Origin: Thermophilibacter provencensis
GTDB taxonomy: Bacteria > Actinomycetota > Coriobacteriia > Coriobacteriales > Atopobiaceae
Reading direction: 5' to 3'
Assembly: GCF_030372065.1 (NCBI RefSeq)
Contig: NZ_JAUDEA010000002.1
Span: 124,001-188,000, forward strand
DNA length: 64,000 nucleotides
Part shown: positions 18,903 through 27,314 of the stretch, piece by piece
How positions within the stretch are numbered: the stretch's first letter is position 1
Layout: each line of letters starts with the position of its first letter
The notes under the pieces: generated by a model
The model's database searches: none
What the model saw: only the letters and a program-made list of their open reading frames with translations
What the model was told of the DNA's origin: nothing
Position numbers and translations under genes: made by a program

Positions 18903-19213
18903 GTTTCCCCCTTTGCAGAGCTATGGAACGTCGGACATGTTGCGCGCTTAACATCTGAATCCCCTCCACAGTTCCCACATGGTTTCTGACCGCTAACCGC
19001 CAAGAAACATACCGTTCATCGACTGGGAGACTGCCGGGAAGGGCCGCGACAGGCGCGCCGAGTGACGTGGCACAACGTTGTGTGTGGATTTCCAAAGGGG
19101 GGGCAGAGCATCGGACCGCATCTGCCGAGCAAACAACGAGGTAGATAAATGTCACCAATTCGGTAGTACTAAGGCTCCCTTTAGAAAACCGCACACAACG
19201 GATCCCGCACCCC
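18903..19213. other. divergent gap between cstA and the response regulator
   Basis: No gene is supported here. The half next to cstA should hold its promoter, but no strong -35/-10 pair stands out. GTTTCT (18982-18987) is inverted at AGAAAC (19003-19008). The regulator-proximal part, 19214-19261, is listed separately. Confidence 0.5.
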
Positions 19214-19261
19214 AACGTGACCAAACCGTCACGTTATCCCGGCCGCCCCGGCACGTATACT
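19214..19261 (+). promoter_or_regulatory. promoter and dyad upstream of two-component operon
   Basis: AACGTGAC (19214-19221) is perfectly inverted at GTCACGTT (19228-19235) with six bases between. A good -10 box, TATACT, lies at 19256-19261. The -35 position 17 bases upstream (GTTATC) is poor and overlaps the right arm, which suits an activator-dependent promoter, possibly autoregulated by the response regulator. Confidence 0.55.
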
Positions 19262-19284
19262 CGGGTGTTGACGAAGGGGGCAAA

Positions 19285-19986
19285 ATGACACGGCAGAAGA
19301 TCCTGCTCGCAGAGGACGACCCGCTCATCGTGGAGGGTCTCTCCGAGCTGCTCGCAAACGAGGGTTTTGTGGTTGACTCCTCCCCCACCCAGAAGGGTGC
19401 CGTCGAGCTGGCGTGCAGGCCGGGCGCAGACTACGCGCTCGTCCTCGTTGACCTCACGCTTGCCGAGGGCAACGGCTTTGCCGTCTGCAACGCCGTCAAG
19501 CGCGTGACGCCGGACGTCCCCGTCATCTTTCTCACCGCAGCGGACGACGAGCTCAATACCGTTACCGGCCTTTCCATGGGCGCGGACGACTACGTGGCCA
19601 AGCCCTTCCGCCCGCGCGAGCTCGTGGCGCGCATCCAGGCGGCCATACGTCGCGCGCACCCGGGGCGCGCGACGCTGCGCATTGGCCGCGTTACCATAGA
19701 CCCGGACCGGGCCTACGTTGAGAAGGACGGGCGCGAGGTCCTGCTCTCCGCCCTTGAGTACCGCCTGCTGCTCCTCTTTGCAAAGAACGCCGACAAGCTC
19801 GTCACGCGCGACATGATGCGCGACGCCCTCTGGGACGACGCCGGCGCCTACGTGGAGGAGAACACCCTATCCGTCTACATCAAGCGCCTGCGCGACAAGC
19901 TCGAGGACGACCCCACGGCACCCGAGATCATCGTCACCGTGCGCGGCCTGGGCTACAAGGCGCGCAGCAAGGGAGGGGTGGCGTGA
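19285..19986 (+). CDS. OmpR/PhoB-type response regulator
   Basis: 233 aa, start ATG 19285 with AAGGGGG five bases upstream. The receiver domain (1-120) has the acidic pair in LLAEDDPLI, the phosphoacceptor Asp in VLVDLTLAEGNG, Thr in FLTAADD and Lys in VAKPFRPRELVARI. Residues about 135-230 form a winged helix, ending with YIKRLRDKLEDD and VRGLGYKA, typical of OmpR/PhoB. It overlaps the histidine kinase gene by four bases (GTGA), so the pair is co-translated. The ABC ATPase and permease downstream suggest control of that transporter, as in Bce-type modules. Confidence 0.93.
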   Translation: MTRQKILLAEDDPLIVEGLSELLANEGFVVDSSPTQKGAVELACRPGADYALVLVDLTLAEGNGFAVCNAVKRVTPDVPVIFLTAADDELNTVTGLSMGADDYVAKPFRPRELVARIQAAIRRAHPGRATLRIGRVTIDPDRAYVEKDGREVLLSALEYRLLLLFAKNADKLVTRDMMRDALWDDAGAYVEENTLSVYIKRLRDKLEDDPTAPEIIVTVRGLGYKARSKGGVA

Positions 19987-21017
19987 TTCTAAGGAACCGC
20001 GAGGTCTGGCGCACCGTGATCGCGTTTCTTGCGGTGGTCGCGATTGGGTCCGTTGCTGCCTGGCGCCTTGCGGGCACGGCTGCCGCGCTCTGCGTTGCGG
20101 GCGTGGCGGGGGCGCTGCTTGTGGTCCTTCTCGTTGTGACGTGGCACCGCTACCGGGCGATTGCCAGGATGGCGTCGCAGATCGATGACGTTTTGCACGG
20201 GTCGCGCGACGTGAGCTTCGAGCGCATGCGCGAGGGCGAGCTTGCGATTCTGGCCTCGGAGCTGGACAAGATGACCAACCGGCTGGCGCTTGCCAACGAG
20301 GAGCTTGAGCGCGAGAAGAACGCCCTGGCAGACGCCCTGGCAGACATCTCGCACCAGCTCAAGACGCCGCTCACCTCACTGGCCCTCATGACGTCGCTCG
20401 TGCGCGGTCAGCTTGCGGAGACGGGCGGCCACGAGGCGGAGCTCGCTCGCCTGCGCACGATGGAGCGGCTCGAGGACCGCGTGGAGTGGCTTGTCTCGTC
20501 CCTGCTCAAGCTCGCACGCATCGACGCGGGCGTGGTGCACTTTGTCCGCACCCACGTAAACGGGGCGGAGCTCGTGGCGCGCGCGTCCGAGCCGCTGGCG
20601 GTGGCATTTGACCTCGCTGACGTAACGCTCGAGCGCAGCGTCCAGGACGGTGCCGGCTTTGAGGGAGACCTCGCCTGGACGGCCGAGGCCCTCGAGAACG
20701 TGCTCAAGAACTGCCTCGAGCACACGCCTGCCGGCGGGACGGTGCGCGTGAGCTGCGCGGAGGACGCGCTCGCCTTCCGTCTGCGCGTTGAGGACACCGG
20801 CCCCGGCATTGCGCCGGACGACCTCCCGCACGTCTTTGAGCGCTTCTACCGCGGGGGCGAGAAGAACGTGCCCTCCGAGGTTGATCCGGGAGGCGTGGGC
20901 ATTGGCCTCGCGCTCGCAAAGAGCCTCGTCACCGCACAGGGCGGTTCCATCCGCGCCGGCAACGCCGCGGGCGGCGGAGCGCGCTTCGACATCGTCTTCT
21001 TCAAGGCCACGGTGTAG
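19983..21017 (+). CDS. sensor histidine kinase, short-loop membrane sensor
   Basis: 344 aa, GTG start overlapping the regulator stop. Two membrane helices lie close together (about 10-30 and 33-52) with only a few residues outside, then a HAMP-like linker. The dimerisation/phosphotransfer helix contains DISHQLKTPLTSL with the phospho-His. The ATPase domain has the N box LENVLKNCLEHT, G1 DTGPGI and G2 GGVGIGLALAKSL. Kinases with almost no outer loop usually sense through a partner membrane protein, and here an FtsX permease follows in the same direction, as in BceS-BceAB-type antimicrobial peptide detection. The ligand is unknown. Confidence 0.92.
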   Translation: MILRNREVWRTVIAFLAVVAIGSVAAWRLAGTAAALCVAGVAGALLVVLLVVTWHRYRAIARMASQIDDVLHGSRDVSFERMREGELAILASELDKMTNRLALANEELEREKNALADALADISHQLKTPLTSLALMTSLVRGQLAETGGHEAELARLRTMERLEDRVEWLVSSLLKLARIDAGVVHFVRTHVNGAELVARASEPLAVAFDLADVTLERSVQDGAGFEGDLAWTAEALENVLKNCLEHTPAGGTVRVSCAEDALAFRLRVEDTGPGIAPDDLPHVFERFYRGGEKNVPSEVDPGGVGIGLALAKSLVTAQGGSIRAGNAAGGGARFDIVFFKATV

Positions 21018-21044
21018 CACGCGCGTTCTTCTCGCCACGTTAGC

Positions 21045-21091
21045 CCCTCCCAAACGCACGTTTTTCTCGCCAGAACGTGGAGTTGGGAGGG
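21045..21091. repeat. intergenic hairpin, family A
   Basis: CCCTCCCAA (21045-21053) pairs with TTGGGAGGG (21083-21091), and ACGTT pairs with AACGT further in. The loop carries TTTCTCGCC. Another TTCTCGCC lies just upstream at about 21028. The element follows the kinase gene and could terminate its transcript or attenuate readthrough into the ABC genes. Confidence 0.75.
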
Positions 21092-21130
21092 TTCAAGTAG
21101 CTTAATCCCTCTCAAAAACACATTCCGTAG

Positions 21131-21158
21131 TGACAAAAGTGCCTGTCACCATTGTCAT
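21131..21158. repeat. partial REP-like element
   Basis: CCTGTCACCATTGTCAT (21142-21158) is an exact 17-base match to the complement of the right arm of the palindrome at 49073-49131. TGACA and TGTCA flank it, so a small stem is possible. It lies in the promoter region of the ABC ATPase. Confidence 0.6.
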
Positions 21159-21243
21159 AAATGACAGATTCGTCATGTGCGCGTCACGCGCACGCAGGAC
21201 GCCTCCTCCACCATAGAATTGACGATAGCCACAAGGAGGCAGC

Positions 21244-21924
21244 ATGGACATTCTGCGAATTGAACACATCACCAAGACGTACGGCTCGGGTGACACCGCC
21301 GTGCGCGCGCTCGACGACGTGAGCTTCTCGGTGGCCGCGGGCGAGTTCGTGGCGATCATCGGCAGCTCGGGATCGGGCAAGTCGACGCTCTTGCACATGA
21401 TAGGCGGCGTGGACCGCCCCACATCCGGCACGGTGTTTCTGAACGGCGAGAACGTCTTTGAGCGCTCGGACGAGCAGCTCGCGGTGTTTAGGCGCCGCGA
21501 GGTGGGGCTGGTCTACCAGTTCTACAACCTCGTGCCGGTGCTCGACGTGGTGGAGAACATGTGCCTGCCCGTGCTCATGGACGGACGCGCCGTCAACGAG
21601 AAGCGCCTCACGGGACTGCTGCACACGCTCGGCCTTGAGGGCCGCGAGCACCACCTGCCCAACCAGCTCTCCGGAGGCCAGCAGCAGCGCGTGGCAATTG
21701 GGCGCGCCCTCATGAACGCACCTGCCGTGGTGCTGGCCGACGAGCCGACCGGAAACCTCGACTCCAAGAACTCTGCCGAGATCATGGCCCTGCTGCGCAA
21801 GTCCAACCGAGAGCTCAGGCAGACGCTCATCGTGATCACGCACGACGAGGACATCGCGCTCACCGCGGACCGCGTGATCTCGCTCGAGGACGGCCGCATC
21901 GCCTCCGACACAAGGGAGAGGTAG
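21244..21924 (+). CDS. ABC transporter ATP-binding protein (LolD/BceA-type)
   Basis: 226 aa. All ATPase motifs are intact: GSSGSGKSTLLHMIGG Walker A, YQFYNLVPVLDVVENM around the Q-loop, QLSGGQQQRVAIGRAL signature, VLADEPTGNLDS Walker B and ITHDE switch. The start ATG 21244 has AAGGAGG five bases upstream, and a TAGAAT -10-like box lies at 21214-21219. It pairs with the FtsX permease that starts two bases after its stop. With the upstream two-component genes this makes a four-gene module of the kind that senses and expels or detoxifies cell-envelope-active peptides; that function is inferred from context. Confidence 0.93.
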   Translation: MDILRIEHITKTYGSGDTAVRALDDVSFSVAAGEFVAIIGSSGSGKSTLLHMIGGVDRPTSGTVFLNGENVFERSDEQLAVFRRREVGLVYQFYNLVPVLDVVENMCLPVLMDGRAVNEKRLTGLLHTLGLEGREHHLPNQLSGGQQQRVAIGRALMNAPAVVLADEPTGNLDSKNSAEIMALLRKSNRELRQTLIVITHDEDIALTADRVISLEDGRIASDTRER

Positions 21925-21926
21925 CC

Positions 21927-24900
21927 ATGGCCGCAAAGCATCTGCGTGATTCAATTGGGGACAGACCCCTTTTGAATCATCGCCCTAATGATTCAAAAGG
22001 GGTCTGTCCCCAATTGAATCACAACGTGTTCACGAGGTTCACGGTGCGCTCGCTCAGGGCAAACCGCGTGCGGACCACGGTCACGATCGTGGGCGTCGCG
22101 CTCGCGACGGGCCTGCTCATGGCCGTGCTCGCCAGCGTGACGAGCCTGCACGCCGCCATCGTGAACTACATGCGCTCCATAGACGGCGTCTGGCAGGAGT
22201 CCTTCGACTACACCGACGACGCCACGCTCGGCAACCTCCGCACGCTCGCCGGCGACCACCTCGACCGCCTTGCCACCCGCCGCGACCTCGGCGCTGTGGC
22301 GCTCTCGGAGGAGAACGCCGAGTACGCTGGCGCCTACCTTGGCATCTATGACCTGCCCGCGGAGAGCGCGAGCACCCCGCGCGCGGCGGGAGACACCGAC
22401 TACGCGGTCTACCCCGCCCCGGAGCTCGACGAGGGGCGCCTTCCCGAGAAGCCCGGAGAGATCGCGCTCCCCGCGTACCTGCGCGGCGAGACGCTCGTCT
22501 CCGGGGCGTCGCAGCTCTCCGGCGTTAACGGCGGCGCCACCTCGGCGGGCGAGATCGAGCTTGGGAGCGAGGTCACGCTTGCCGCCGGCCGGCGCGTGTG
22601 GGCGAGCGAGCCGCAGACCCCCATCAAGTCCGGTGCCCTGTTCCAAGTTGAGTACAGCTACGAGACCGGCGAGGACGGCTCCATCAACGAGGGCGAGACG
22701 GTCCTCGAGACCCTGGCCGACGTCGGCGAGGCGCGCACCTACACCGTGGTCGGCTTCGTGAGCACCAGCTATCAAGACGGCAACGTGGCCTACGTCAGCC
22801 CCGACGAGCCGGCCATGACCGCCTCCGGAAGCGCCGTGGGCAACGCGTTCTTCTCGACCACCGGATATACGAGCGAGAACGAGCTCGACCAGCTCATGGT
22901 GCGTCTCCTCGGCGAGGACGGCAGCTGGGCAACCAACTCCTCCCTGCTCACGTACCAGGGGCTCGACACGGGGCGCCAGATCACCACCTCGCTCGTTCTC
23001 TTCGCGGGCGTGCTCGCCGCGGTGATCGTGGTGGCGGCCGTCTCGCTCATCTCCAATGCGTTCAGGATCTCCATCTCGGAGCGCACGCGGCAGTTCGGCC
23101 TGCTGGCATCGCTCGGCGCCTCGCGCCGGCAGCTCAGGCGCACGGTCTACGTGGAGGCAGGCATCATCGGGCTCATCGGCATCCCGATCGGCGTGGCGCT
23201 CGGCATTGGCGGCGCGGCCGTGGCCTTTGCGCTCACCGCTGAGGGCTGGTCCATGATCGTGGGCAACGGCGTCACGGTGGGCCTCGTGCTCCGGCCGCTC
23301 GACGCGGTGGCGGCCATCGCACTCGGCATCCTCGCGCTTCTGGTGAGCGCGCTCGCGCCCTCGCTGCGCGCGAGCCGCGTCTCCGCCGTGGACGCCATCC
23401 GGCAGTCGCAGGACGTGCGACCGAGCAGGCGGCTCCTGCGCGTGTTCCGGCGCCGCCACACCGCGATGGACGACTTCTCGGCGAACGGGCGCCGCCCGCG
23501 CGGGATGGCTGCGCGCCTTGGCGGCATGCCGGCGTTTCTCGCCCGCCGCACGCTCGCCGTCTCTGCCGGCAAGTCCCGTGCGGCCGCGATGGCGCTCGCC
23601 GTCTCCGTGGCGCTGCTCGTGACGGCCGGGCTCGTGTCGGACTACCTGAGGGGCACGACGAGCTACATCGACTACGGCGGCAGCGCCGACATGCAGATGT
23701 GGGTCTCCATGTCCGAGACCTCGAGCGAGCTCGCAGACTCCCCTGCCGCCGTCAACGTGAACGACATCACGGCGGACATCGCAAAGGTGAGCGGCGTCAA
23801 GGAGGGCAGCGCGAGCGGCCTCGTGCGCACCTACGGCTCCGTGCACGTGGACCCCGCCGGCGTGAACTGGGATGCGGTGGACGCCTATGACGCGAACCCG
23901 CCCAACGGAAGCTGCTTCAAGCTCGACCGCAACGGCTATGGCAGCGCTGACTTCTATCTCGTAGACGACGCCACCTGGCGTGCGCTCGCGTCCGACCTCG
24001 GCCTCTCCGGAGACGCCACGGACCCCGAGCACGTCTCCTGCGTGGCCTTCAATCGCGTGAGCGTCAAAAACGGGAGCACGTACGGTGCCGTTGAGCCCTT
24101 CACGGGAAGCGACGGAACGCTCGATGTGCTGCTGCCCGACCTCAAGGACAACCAGTGGCTCGCCATGAGCGACGACGGCAGCGTCTACGGGCTGCTCGAG
24201 CGTGACGAGAAGACCAACGAGGTGACGTTCGTCTCGCCTGCCTCTGATCTGGGACTCAAGACGATGAGCGTGCCCGTGGTCGCCTACACCGACAACCTGG
24301 GAGAGAGCTTTCCCATCGGCAGCGCCATGATGGACCAGACCACAGGGCTCACGCTCGTGATGCCGGCGAGCGCCGTCTTTGGGAGCGAGCTCGAGGGCGC
24401 GATGAGCACGTCGATCATCCAGTACTTCGCGAGCTTCGCGGAGGGCGCTGACGAGAACGCCGTCATCGAGGGCATCCAGAAGGCGCACGGCGCGCGCGGC
24501 GACATCGACACCGTGACCATCAACAACCTGCGCGAGTCGCTGCGCGAATACAACGCGATGATCTTCACCGTGAACGTCTTCCTCTATTGCTTCATTGCGA
24601 TCACGATGGCGATTGCCGTGGCAAACGTCTTCAACACCATTGCCTCTGGCCTCATGCTGCGCACGCGCGAGTTTGCGACGCTGCAGTCCGTGGGCATGGG
24701 CAGGCGCGCGTTCCGCCGGATGATCTTCCTTGAGTGCGCGGACTTCGCGGTCAAGGGCCTTGTGGGCGGCGTGGCGCTGGCGACGCTCGTGAACTGGGGC
24801 TTCTTTGCGGCGCTCTCGAACTCCGTCTCCACGCTCGCCTTTGAGATGCCGTGGGGCCACGTGGCGCTGGCGTTTGCCGTGGTTGCCGTCGTGCTCGCCG

Positions 24901-24974
24901 CGAGCGCTGGCTACGCGCTGCACAAGACGCACGCGCTGAACCTCGTGGAGGCCTTGCGCGCTGACGTGCTGTAA
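21927..24974 (+). CDS. FtsX-like ABC permease with palindrome-encoded N-terminus
   Basis: 1015 aa, start ATG 21927 with GAGAGG just upstream. Residues about 7-32 are translated from the long palindrome at 21946-22022 and look foreign; the natural N-terminus seems to be NVFTRFTVRSLRANRVRTT. After that come one helix, a first outer domain (about 75-345), three helices with SERTRQFGLLASLGASRRQL, a basic linker, a fifth helix, a second outer domain (about 570-860) and three C-terminal helices containing TREFATLQSVGMGRRAFRRM. This is a duplicated 4+4 FtsX layout. GTG 22026 would restore the natural start but has no ribosome site. A hairpin terminator follows at 25001. Confidence 0.9.
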   Translation: MAAKHLRDSIGDRPLLNHRPNDSKGVCPQLNHNVFTRFTVRSLRANRVRTTVTIVGVALATGLLMAVLASVTSLHAAIVNYMRSIDGVWQESFDYTDDATLGNLRTLAGDHLDRLATRRDLGAVALSEENAEYAGAYLGIYDLPAESASTPRAAGDTDYAVYPAPELDEGRLPEKPGEIALPAYLRGETLVSGASQLSGVNGGATSAGEIELGSEVTLAAGRRVWASEPQTPIKSGALFQVEYSYETGEDGSINEGETVLETLADVGEARTYTVVGFVSTSYQDGNVAYVSPDEPAMTASGSAVGNAFFSTTGYTSENELDQLMVRLLGEDGSWATNSSLLTYQGLDTGRQITTSLVLFAGVLAAVIVVAAVSLISNAFRISISERTRQFGLLASLGASRRQLRRTVYVEAGIIGLIGIPIGVALGIGGAAVAFALTAEGWSMIVGNGVTVGLVLRPLDAVAAIALGILALLVSALAPSLRASRVSAVDAIRQSQDVRPSRRLLRVFRRRHTAMDDFSANGRRPRGMAARLGGMPAFLARRTLAVSAGKSRAAAMALAVSVALLVTAGLVSDYLRGTTSYIDYGGSADMQMWVSMSETSSELADSPAAVNVNDITADIAKVSGVKEGSASGLVRTYGSVHVDPAGVNWDAVDAYDANPPNGSCFKLDRNGYGSADFYLVDDATWRALASDLGLSGDATDPEHVSCVAFNRVSVKNGSTYGAVEPFTGSDGTLDVLLPDLKDNQWLAMSDDGSVYGLLERDEKTNEVTFVSPASDLGLKTMSVPVVAYTDNLGESFPIGSAMMDQTTGLTLVMPASAVFGSELEGAMSTSIIQYFASFAEGADENAVIEGIQKAHGARGDIDTVTINNLRESLREYNAMIFTVNVFLYCFIAITMAIAVANVFNTIASGLMLRTREFATLQSVGMGRRAFRRMIFLECADFAVKGLVGGVALATLVNWGFFAALSNSVSTLAFEMPWGHVALAFAVVAVVLAASAGYALHKTHALNLVEALRADVL
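21946..22022. repeat. 77-bp perfect palindrome inside a coding region
   Basis: Two perfectly complementary 35-base arms (21946-21980 and 21988-22022) flank a 7-base spacer. The arms contain AATTGGGGACAGACCCC, a core widely seen in dispersed palindromic elements of bacteria. The element begins 19 bases after the A of the permease start codon, has no stop codon in that frame and leaves the frame open. Confidence 0.95.
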
Positions 24975-25000
24975 CGTAGGGCGTTGCCCTTCCTCCTGTT

Positions 25001-25050
25001 GGGGCGCCATCCGGACGGTCTGCTGGCTGATTCCGTTCGGGCGGCGCCCC
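25001..25050 (+). terminator. intrinsic terminator after the permease gene
   Basis: GGGGCGCC (25001-25008) pairs with GGCGCCCC (25043-25050), with partial further pairing of CCGGACGG against CCGTTCGGG. The right arm is followed by TGTTTTGT. The inner part is related to the family E repeats that follow. Confidence 0.7.
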
Positions 25051-25059
25051 TGTTTTGTG

Positions 25060-25168
25060 AGCGGGCGGGTTCCGGACGGTTTGGGCCGTAGAAACGTCCT
25101 CACGCCGCCCGTCCTTCTCGTTGGGGCGTCTTTAGGACGGATTTGCCGAGAAGAACGTCCGCCCGCCG
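25060..25168. repeat. two family E hairpins
   Basis: First unit: GCGGGCGG (from 25060), GGACG, then CGTCC and CCGCCCG (to 25111). Second unit: GGGGCG (from 25123), GGACG, then CGTCC and CCCGCC (to about 25168). The loop of the second unit holds GCCGAGAAGAACG, and TTCTCG lies between the units. These match the layout at 17004-17079. Confidence 0.65.
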
Positions 25169-25231
25169 CCCGCACGCAGCAAGGCATCCGCTACAATACC
25201 CCGCCGGAAGCATCGACGGGAAAGGACGGGC

Positions 25232-25885
25232 ATGCACTCACCGCAGGCAGTGATCTTCGACATGGACGGCACGCTCATCGACACCGAGCGCGTGAGCCAG
25301 ACGGCATGGCGCCGCGCTGCCGCCGACCTGGGCATCGACGTCCCCGAGCGCATCTGGAACGCCTTTGTGGGCTGCAGCATGCCCGACGCGCACGCGATGG
25401 TCGACGAGGAGTTTGGCGACCCGGCGCTCACCGACCGCCTCTTTGCCCATCAGGTTGACCTCTACTACGAGATCCGCGAGCAGGCACTCGAGCCCTGCAC
25501 GGGTGCCCTCGACGCCCTGCGCGCGCTCGCCGAGGCGGGCGTCACCGTGGCGCTTGCGACGACCACCATCCGCGAGCACGCAATTCCGCTCATGGACCGC
25601 TTTGGCATGACGCCGTTCTTCTCGTCCATGACCTTTGGAGACGAGATCGCGCACCCCAAGCCTGCGCCGGACATCTACCTTGAGGCCGCGCGAAGGCTGG
25701 GGCTGGACCCCGTGGCCTGCGTGGCCGTTGAGGACTCGGTCAACGGCGCCCTGGCGGCGCTCACTGCGGGCATGACGACCTTCATGGTGCCCGAGTGGGC
25801 AACCCCCACCCCTGAGCTCACCAAGCGCTGCGCCGGAATGCTGGGAAGCCTGAGCGAGCTGCCCGCCCTGGTGCTGGGGCGCTAG
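25232..25885 (+). CDS. HAD-superfamily hydrolase, beta-phosphoglucomutase-like
   Basis: 217 aa. Motif I is FDMDGTLIDTE, motif II is LATTTI, motif III is HPKPAPDIYLEAARRLG and motif IV is VAVEDSVNG. The helical cap lies at residues about 15-85, as in subfamily IA phosphatases and phosphomutases. Likely a cytoplasmic sugar-phosphate phosphatase or mutase; the substrate cannot be assigned from sequence. The start ATG 25232 follows AAAGGA, and a TACAAT -10-like box lies at 25192-25197, just after the family E repeats. It appears to be a single-gene unit. Confidence 0.88.
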   Translation: MHSPQAVIFDMDGTLIDTERVSQTAWRRAAADLGIDVPERIWNAFVGCSMPDAHAMVDEEFGDPALTDRLFAHQVDLYYEIREQALEPCTGALDALRALAEAGVTVALATTTIREHAIPLMDRFGMTPFFSSMTFGDEIAHPKPAPDIYLEAARRLGLDPVACVAVEDSVNGALAALTAGMTTFMVPEWATPTPELTKRCAGMLGSLSELPALVLGR

Positions 25886-26253
25886 TCGCTCTTCTCGCCC
25901 CCGTCCTGTCCAAAAGTGGGCACTTTTGGGTTTCTCGCCCCCTCGCGCTTCTCGGCATGCCCTTTCGTGAGCCTTTTGGCAAGTTGTGGGCAAAACGTTT
26001 TATGCGCCGAGCCCTTCTCGCCCATCCCAAGAGCGCATTTCTCGCCATATGACACGTTTCTTCTTGGTTTTGGGCAAAATCATTGATGCAGACGACGCTG
26101 CTCCATCAAACGTTTTGCCCAAAACCTCCTTTAGGCGCCAGGGACAAGAAACGCGTCAGAAGCCGAGAAGAACGAGGTCAGCCGAGAACGGCAAGCGGGC
26201 CGCGCCCCACCAACAGGGCGCGACCCGCGGCCGACTCAAAAGCGCGAGGAGCG
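25886..26253. repeat. repeat-filled convergent gap with a family B hairpin
   Basis: No gene is supported. CCAAAAGTG/CACTTTTGG forms a perfect stem at 25910-25929. The family B element has arms at 26066-26088 and 26104-26126, beginning GGTTTTGGGCAAAATC and matching with three differences in 23. TTCTCGCC or TTCTCGGC occurs at about 25891, 25931, 25949, 26012 and 26038, and GCCGAGAA at about 26161 and 26180. The gap separates converging genes, so hairpins may terminate both. Confidence 0.75.
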
Positions 26254-27216
26254 CTACTTCTGCGGTTCCACCGGCGGCATCTTGGCGTCCGCGCCCGCCG
26301 AGCCCGCGGCGAGCATCTGCTCGAACATCGAGCTCGTCTGCGTGAAGTCGCTCGGGAGCACCACGGTGGAGGCCTTGCCGGCCTTGGCGAACTCCCCCAT
26401 CATCTCGGTCCACTGCGTGAACATGAAGAGCTGGTTTGCCTCGGCCGCGGAGACGCCCGTCTCCTGGATCGTGGCAAGAGAGTCGGAGATGCCCGCGGCG
26501 ATGGCCTTGCGCTGGTTGGCGATGCCCTCGCCGGACTTCTCCATGGCCTCGGCCTCGGCCTGGGCCTCGGTCACGCGACGGATGCGGTCGGCCTCGGCCA
26601 GGTCCTGAGCGGCGGCCTTGGTGCGCTGGGCGGCGTTGATCTGGTTCATCGAGTCCTCGACCTCGGCCGGCAGCGCAATCTTGGTGATGAGCGTCGAGAC
26701 GAGCGTGAAGCCGTAGGCGGTCATCTGCTCGGACACGGTGTCATTGACGTCGCGCGCGATGTCGTCCTTCTTGGCGAAGACCTCGTCGAGCGTGTAGACG
26801 GGAATCGAGGAGCGCAGCGCGTCCGTGATGAAGTCGCGCATCTGCGCCACGGGCTGCTGGAGCATGTAGTAGCTCTTGTAGACGCCGGAGTCCTGCGGGC
26901 GCTCACCGGTCTCGTAGCTCACGTGGTACTGCGCGGAGATCTCGAGGCCAATGGTGACGTTGTCCTCGGTCTTGACGTCGATGTTGAAGCCGTTCTTCAT
27001 CGTGCGCAGGGAGACCGTGGCGGCCTTGCGGTCCACGAACGGAATCTTGGCGTGGAAGCCCGCGCCCACGATGCGGTAGAACTTGCCCAGGCGCTCGATG
27101 ATGACCGCGTGCTGCTGCTTGACCACGTAGAAGAGGTTGCCGGTCACAATGCCCACAATCGCAAAGATGACGACGACAAACACGATGATGCCGAAGAGGC
27201 TGCCAAGAAAGGGCAT
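26254..27216 (-). CDS. SPFH/band 7 (stomatin-like) membrane protein
   Basis: 320 aa, start ATG 27216 with AAGGAG six bases upstream. One N-terminal helix (IIVFVVVIFAIVGIVTG) anchors the protein. The SPFH domain follows (VVKQQHAVIIERLGKFYRI, then VSLRTMKNGFNIDVKTEDN), then a long Ala/Glu/Gln-rich helical region around 180-260 typical of stomatin/paraslipin oligomers. The C-terminal tail ends with Pro/Glu residues. Such proteins scaffold membrane domains and often pair with an NfeD protease partner, which is not adjacent here. Divergent from the membrane protein at 27315. Confidence 0.9.
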   Translation of the reverse strand: MPFLGSLFGIIVFVVVIFAIVGIVTGNLFYVVKQQHAVIIERLGKFYRIVGAGFHAKIPFVDRKAATVSLRTMKNGFNIDVKTEDNVTIGLEISAQYHVSYETGERPQDSGVYKSYYMLQQPVAQMRDFITDALRSSIPVYTLDEVFAKKDDIARDVNDTVSEQMTAYGFTLVSTLITKIALPAEVEDSMNQINAAQRTKAAAQDLAEADRIRRVTEAQAEAEAMEKSGEGIANQRKAIAAGISDSLATIQETGVSAAEANQLFMFTQWTEMMGEFAKAGKASTVVLPSDFTQTSSMFEQMLAAGSAGADAKMPPVEPQK

Positions 27217-27314
27217 GGGCGCTCCTTAGAACGGCCGGTAGTTGCTCTTCAGCATACCCATATGAGGGCCCCGCGACTATACTGGGACACAAGTTTTTCT
27301 TGAGAGGGGGCCCT

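Noticed and set aside
21946-22022. Insertion sequence with transposase
   Set aside because: The element is a 77-base palindrome without an open frame for a transposase or target duplication; no REP-associated transposase gene lies in the window.
21993-25187. A reading frame of over 1000 codons on the minus strand opposite the FtsX permease
   Set aside because: The composition is Arg/His/Ala/Val-rich with no domain, and it mirrors the codon pattern of the permease gene. Long antisense frames are expected in high-GC genes; similar ones at 891-2942, 5348-7018, 13474-15519, 29919-31796, 32400-34334 and 41999-43489 were dismissed for the same reason.
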